The position numbers and the translations under genes are program-made. Positions 61,301 through 64,000 of a stretch of 64,000 bases of DNA are shown in pieces. The stretch lies in contig NZ_CP071839.1 of the NCBI RefSeq assembly GCF_017526105.1, positions 5,719,001-5,783,000 of the forward strand. Direction: 5' to 3'. Below the pieces are notes generated by a model. The model did no database searches. It saw only the letters and a list, made by a program, of their open reading frames with translations, and was not told the DNA's origin. The stretch's first letter is position 1. Every line of letters begins with the position of its first letter. Origin of the DNA: Streptomyces cyanogenus. GTDB taxonomy: Bacteria; Actinomycetota; Actinomycetes; Streptomycetales; Streptomycetaceae.

Positions 61301-62091
61301 AACTCGAAGAAGTTCAGCGTCTCGGCCTTCTTGATGGCGGCCACGACGAGCTGGCGGTCGCCGTTCGGCTTGACCAGGTCGATGGCCAGACCGAGGTTGA
61401 CGTGCGGCGGCTTGATCAGGGTCGGCTTGCCGTCCTTGACGCCGTACGACCAGTTCATCGACGGCATGGCCTTGATGGCCTGCACCATCGCGTACCCGAT
61501 GATGTGCGTGAAGGAGATCTTCCCGCCGCGGGCGCGCTTGAGGTGGTTGTTGATGACGATCCGGTTGTCGAACAGCAGCTTCACCGGGACGGCGCGGACC
61601 GAGGTGGCGGTCGGCACCTCCAGCGAGGCGTCCATGTTCTTGGCGACCGCGGCGGCCGGGCCGCGCAGCGTGATCTGCTCCGGGCCCTCGGGGGCTTCCT
61701 TCGCGGGAGCGGCCTTTGCCTTCGGCTGAGCGGGCGCCTGTGCGGGCGTCGCCGGCTTGGCCGGGGCGGGGGCCTTCGCCGCGGGGGCCGGGGCGGCCGG
61801 GGCGGCGGCCTGGGGGGCCGGGGCCGGGGCTGCGGGCTGGGGCTTCGGGGCCGTGGTGGTCTCTGCGGCCCCCGTGGCCGCAGTACCCGCCGGCGCCGGG
61901 GTGGCAGGAGCACCCGGCTTGTAATCGGCGAAGAAGTCCCACCAGGCGCGGTCTACCGAATTCGGGTCCTGGAGGTACTGCTGATAGATCTCGTCGACGA
62001 GCCACTCGTTCGGACCGAACGCGGCAGCGGGGTTCTTCCCGGCTTGGTCGTCGGTGGAGATGCTCGAGTTACTGGGGGACTGTGGCGACAC
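58321..62091 (-). CDS. kgd: Multifunctional 2-oxoglutarate decarboxylase/dehydrogenase (KGD/OdhA type)
   Basis: A 1256-residue enzyme joining two TCA-cycle activities. Residues 1-50 are the E1-docking N-terminus (EWLVDEIYQQYLQDPNSVDR); about 50-120 is a Pro/Ala/Lys linker; 120-350 is an E2-like succinyltransferase core with DHRVIQG; the rest is a thiamine-diphosphate E1 with AHRGRLNVLANIVGK, IHGDAAFAGQGVVAE, a GDDPEAV-N-type cofactor region and VLLLPHGYEGQGPDHSSARP. There is no lipoyl domain, the normal state for actinobacterial KGD, which uses the pyruvate E2. GTG at 62091 (MSPQSPSNSS) was chosen; GTG 62118 would add nine residues. Confidence 0.96.
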   Translation of the reverse strand: MSPQSPSNSSISTDDQAGKNPAAAFGPNEWLVDEIYQQYLQDPNSVDRAWWDFFADYKPGAPATPAPAGTAATGAAETTTAPKPQPAAPAPAPQAAAPAAPAPAAKAPAPAKPATPAQAPAQPKAKAAPAKEAPEGPEQITLRGPAAAVAKNMDASLEVPTATSVRAVPVKLLFDNRIVINNHLKRARGGKISFTHIIGYAMVQAIKAMPSMNWSYGVKDGKPTLIKPPHVNLGLAIDLVKPNGDRQLVVAAIKKAETLNFFEFWQAYEDIVRRARDGKLTMDDFTGVTVSLTNPGGLGTVHSVPRLMPGQSVIMGVGSMDYPAEFQGTSQDTLNKLGVSKVMTLTSTYDHRVIQGAASGEFLRTVANLLLGENGFYDDIFEALRIPYEPVRWLKDIDASHDDDVTKAARVFELIHSYRVRGHVMADTDPLEYKQRKHPDLDIVEHGLTLWDLEREFAVGGFAGKSMMKLRDILGVLRDSYCRTTGIEFMHIQDPKQRKWIQDRVERPHSKMEREEQLRILRRLNAAEAFETFLQTKYVGQKRFSLEGGESVIPLLDAVIDSAAESRLDEVVIGMAHRGRLNVLANIVGKSYAQIFREFEGNLDPKSMHGSGDVKYHLGAEGTFTGLDGEQIKVSLVANPSHLEAVDPVLEGVSRAKQDIINKGGTDFTVLPVAIHGDAAFAGQGVVAETLNMSQLRGYRTGGTVHIVINNQVGFTAAPESSRSSMYATDVARMIEAPIFHVNGDDPEAVVRVARLAFEFRQAFNKDVVIDLICYRRRGHNESDNPAFTQPLMYDLIDKKRSVRKLYTESLIGRGDITLEEAEQALQDYQGQLEKVFTEVREATSQPAAVDAQAPQDGFPVAVPTAVSAEVVKRIAESQVNIPENITVHPRLLPQLQRRAAMVEDGTIDWGMGETLAIGSLLLEGTPVRLAGQDSQRGTFGQRHAVLIDRETGEEYTPLQYLSEDQARLNVYNSLLSEYAAMGFEYGYSLARPEALVMWEAQFGDFVNGAQTVVDEFISSAEQKWAQTSGVVLLLPHGYEGQGPDHSSARPERFLQMCAQNNMTVAMPTLPSNYFHLLRWQVHNPHHKPLVVFTPKSMLRLKAAASKAEEFTNGQFRPVIGDSTVDPAAVRKVVFCAGKVYYDLEAERQKRGVTDTAIIRIERLYPLPGAELQAEVNKYPNAEKYLWAQEEPANQGAWPFIALNLIDHLDLAVGADIPAGERLRRISRPHSSSPAVGSAKRHQAEQEQLVREVFEA

Positions 62092-62392
62092 GGCGGCAAC
62101 CGCCCTCTTCCGCTTCACAAGGTGATGGACAGCGGGAATAAAGGCTACGCCTCCCCGGCCGGGAAGGTCAGGTCGGGCATGGTCATCGTCGCGTAAGTCA
62201 CATCAAGAATCTTGTTTCAGGGCTTGAAATGGCGGGAAACAAGCGTGGTTCCGCATGTGAGAGGGTGCGCGGGCCCGGGCCCGGCGCGTCTTCGTTCAAC
62301 GGGTGGCGCGGGCCTGCCCCGATCACACGTGTCCAGCTGCACGGAGCGGCAGCGACCGTCGTGGATCTTGTGCTTCCGGTTCGGACTTTACG

Positions 62393-63517
62393 TCAACTTG
62401 GCACGGAAGTCAGTCCCGGAAGAGTGACGATGATCCGGCAGCCCCGCTCGGATTCGGCCACACCGATCCGGCCGCCGTGCAGATCCACCGCCCACCGGGC
62501 GATCGCCAGTCCCAGGCCCGTACCGCCGTCGCTGCCCGGGCCGTGCGGCCGGGTGACGGCACCCCGGTTGAACCGCTCGAACACCCGGTGCCACTCGGAC
62601 CGGGGGATGCCGGGGCCCTCGTCCAGGACCTCCAGCTCCAGCGACTCCGGCTGCGGCCCGCGCCGCGCCCGCACGGTCACCCGGCCGTGCGGCGGGCTGT
62701 GCTTGACCGCGTTGTCGATCAGGTTCGCGACGACCTGGTGGATGCGCTCGGGGTCCGCGTGCGCGGTCAGCTCCGGCGGGGAGACGTCGAGGTGCAGATG
62801 GACGTCCGTACGCGTGTGGCTGCCGGAGCCGGTGGCCATGCCCGCGCGCGCGGAGGCGACCATGTTGGCCTCCTTCAGCACGCCCGACAGGTACGGCCAC
62901 ACCTCGAACCGGCGCAGCTTCAGCGGGACGACGCCGTTGTCGAGCCGGGACAGGTCCAGCAGGGTCTCCACCAGGCGGCCGAGCCGCTCGGTCTGCTTCA
63001 GGGCGGTCCGCATGGTCTCCGGGTCGGCCTCGGTGACCCCGTCGACGATGTTCTCCAGCACCGCGCGCAGCCCGGCGATCGGGGTGCGCAGCTCGTGCGA
63101 GACGTTCGCGACCAGCTCCTTGCGCTGGCTGTCCTGGGCCTCCAGCTCGTCGGCCATGACGTTGATCGTCTGGGCCAGGTCGCCGAGTTCGTCCCGGCGG
63201 TTCTCGCGCACCCGGCGGGTGTAGTCGCCCTGGGAGATGGAGCGGGCCACCGCGTTCATCTCGTCCAGCGGCATGGTGAGCGAATGGGCCACGAACTGCG
63301 TGATGAGCAGTGTGGCGATCATCGAGAAGACCGTGATGAAGCGCAGCTCGGTCTTGGTGTGCACCGCGACGATCGACAGACCGGTGGTGATCAGCACGGC
63401 GATGACGACCAGCGCGCCCAGCTTGGTCTTGATCGAGAACGGGCGTACGCCGCCCCAGGGTTCCTCGGCGAGGTTCCCGGGGCTCCTCCGTGCGGCCTGG
63501 CGCCCGTCGACGCTCAC
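62393..63517 (-). CDS. Two-component sensor histidine kinase
   Basis: A 374-residue membrane kinase. Two hydrophobic helices (about 38-60 and 67-85) are nearly adjacent with only a very short outside loop. HAMP follows (about 88-140), then HisKA with the phospho-His in LVANVSHELRTPIAGL, and HATPase_c with NLIDNAVKHSP, DEGPGIPRSE and GGTGLGLAIARWAVDLHGG. The short loop suggests it senses the membrane or a partner rather than an external ligand. Its GTG start at complement 63515-63517 overlaps the regulator stop (GTGA). The ~300 bases between its end and kgd hold no gene. Confidence 0.92.
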   Translation of the reverse strand: MSVDGRQAARRSPGNLAEEPWGGVRPFSIKTKLGALVVIAVLITTGLSIVAVHTKTELRFITVFSMIATLLITQFVAHSLTMPLDEMNAVARSISQGDYTRRVRENRRDELGDLAQTINVMADELEAQDSQRKELVANVSHELRTPIAGLRAVLENIVDGVTEADPETMRTALKQTERLGRLVETLLDLSRLDNGVVPLKLRRFEVWPYLSGVLKEANMVASARAGMATGSGSHTRTDVHLHLDVSPPELTAHADPERIHQVVANLIDNAVKHSPPHGRVTVRARRGPQPESLELEVLDEGPGIPRSEWHRVFERFNRGAVTRPHGPGSDGGTGLGLAIARWAVDLHGGRIGVAESERGCRIIVTLPGLTSVPS

Positions 63518-64000
63518 GGGTTCGGTGTCTCCAGCGCGTAACCCACCCCGTGCACGGTGCGGATCCGCTCGGCGCCGATCTTCCGCCGCAGCGCCTTGAT
63601 GTGGCTGTCGACCGTGCGGGTGCCGGAGGCGTCCGCCCAGTCCCAGACCTCGGCCAGCAACTGCTCCCGGGAGAGCACCGCGCGGGGGGTGTTCGCCAGG
63701 CACACCAGCAGGTCGAACTCGGTGGGCGTGAGGTGGACGTCCTCGGACTTCACCCGCACCCTGCGCTGGGCGTGGTCGATCTCCAGCTCGCCGAGGCGCA
63801 GGATGCCGGAGCGGGGGGTGGAGGCGGCCAGCGCGGCCCGCTCCACCCGGCGCAGCAGCACGTGCACGCGTGCCGCCAGCTCCCGCATCGAGAACGGCTT
63901 GGTCATGTAGTCGTCGGCACCGACACCCAGCCCGACCAGCATGTCCGTCTCGTCGTCCCGCGCGGTGAGCATCAGCACCGGCACCGGCCGCTGCGCCTGC
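63514..64000 (-). CDS. OmpR-family response regulator, 3' part only
   Basis: The last ~160 residues are in the window; the 5' end lies beyond the right edge. Visible are the end of the receiver domain (PVLMLTARDDETDMLVGLGV, GADDYMTKPFSMREL with the conserved Lys-Pro) and an OmpR/PhoB winged helix (VHLTPTEFDLLVCLANTPRA, RTVDSHIKALRRKI, RTVHGVGYAL). The phospho-Asp is outside the window. Coupled by GTGA overlap to the kinase gene. Confidence 0.93.
   Translation of the reverse strand, partial: QAQRPVPVLMLTARDDETDMLVGLGVGADDYMTKPFSMRELAARVHVLLRRVERAALAASTPRSGILRLGELEIDHAQRRVRVKSEDVHLTPTEFDLLVCLANTPRAVLSREQLLAEVWDWADASGTRTVDSHIKALRRKIGAERIRTVHGVGYALETPNP

Noticed and set aside
58366..62196. Plus-strand open frame of about 1276 codons opposite kgd
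   Set aside because: It mirrors the codon bias of kgd on the other strand. The translation is repetitive in Val/Leu/Arg/Gly without any family motif.

Overview
The window is chromosomal DNA of a Streptomyces. It has very high GC with strong G/C bias at third codon positions, frequent GTG starts, many ATGA/GTGA gene overlaps, and a run of genes recognisable from the Streptomyces core: sigR-rsrA, epi-isozizaene synthase with CYP170A1, class Ia ribonucleotide reductase under a B12 riboswitch, dasR-nagB, wblE, sigH-prsH, nickel superoxide dismutase and kgd. From memory, and not checked by alignment, the order matches the S. coelicolor chromosome around SCO5208-SCO5283, with a few insertions. No tRNA, rRNA, CRISPR array or intact insertion sequence was found. 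Layout by region follows. 0-5 kb: 5' end of a histidinol-phosphatase, a TetR regulator, a Gdx/SugE small multidrug transporter, rsgA, aroA and an M50-like membrane protein. 5.1-9.2 kb: an inserted-looking two-gene module, a 1061-residue CHAT-protease protein translationally coupled to an unknown 245-residue protein, followed by the C-terminal stump of a tyrosine integrase. 9.2-12 kb: an SRAP protein, an alpha/beta-hydrolase, then the thiol-stress sigma factor sigR (short and 55-residue-extended forms, with a textbook SigR promoter) and its zinc anti-sigma rsrA. 12-16.5 kb: two coupled membrane HD-domain proteins (one HD-GYP, one degenerate), a TPR-like protein and peptide deformylase. 16.8-19.3 kb: the albaflavenone pair. 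19.3-24.7 kb: nrdS, a degraded insertion, nrdB and nrdA, with a cobalamin riboswitch and two NrdR boxes upstream. 25-29 kb: a sodium:solute symporter with its DUF3311 partner, dasR and nagB, with three DasR-type sites. 29.3-35.3 kb: a PdtaS-like kinase, wblE, a diacylglycerol-kinase-type lipid kinase, and sigH with its anti-sigma prsH behind a SigB-type promoter. 35-41.5 kb: a Na+/H+ antiporter, a PLP enzyme, an amidase, then a family 2B encapsulin (HK97-type shell protein with a cyclic-nucleotide-binding domain) next to a polyprenyl diphosphate synthase with a disordered N-terminal extension, a likely cargo. 41.5-49.2 kb: small accessory genes, an acyltransferase, sodN/sodX, a CGNR regulator, a methyltransferase and a small secreted protein. 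49.2-57 kb: a polar amino-acid ABC transporter, malic enzyme, a quinone-reductase-like dehydrogenase and a PadR/DUF4097 pair. 57.4-64 kb: small genes, a decayed conflict-system (trypco-like) gene, the large 2-oxoglutarate decarboxylase kgd, and a two-component system cut by the window edge. Themes are redox and envelope stress control (SigR/RsrA, SigH/PrsH, WblE, SodN), dual control of DNA precursor synthesis by B12 and NrdR, control of aminosugar metabolism by DasR, and terpenoid chemistry (albaflavenone, encapsulin with prenyl synthase). The best candidates for little-described biology are the encapsulin/prenyl-synthase pair and the CHAT/partner module.
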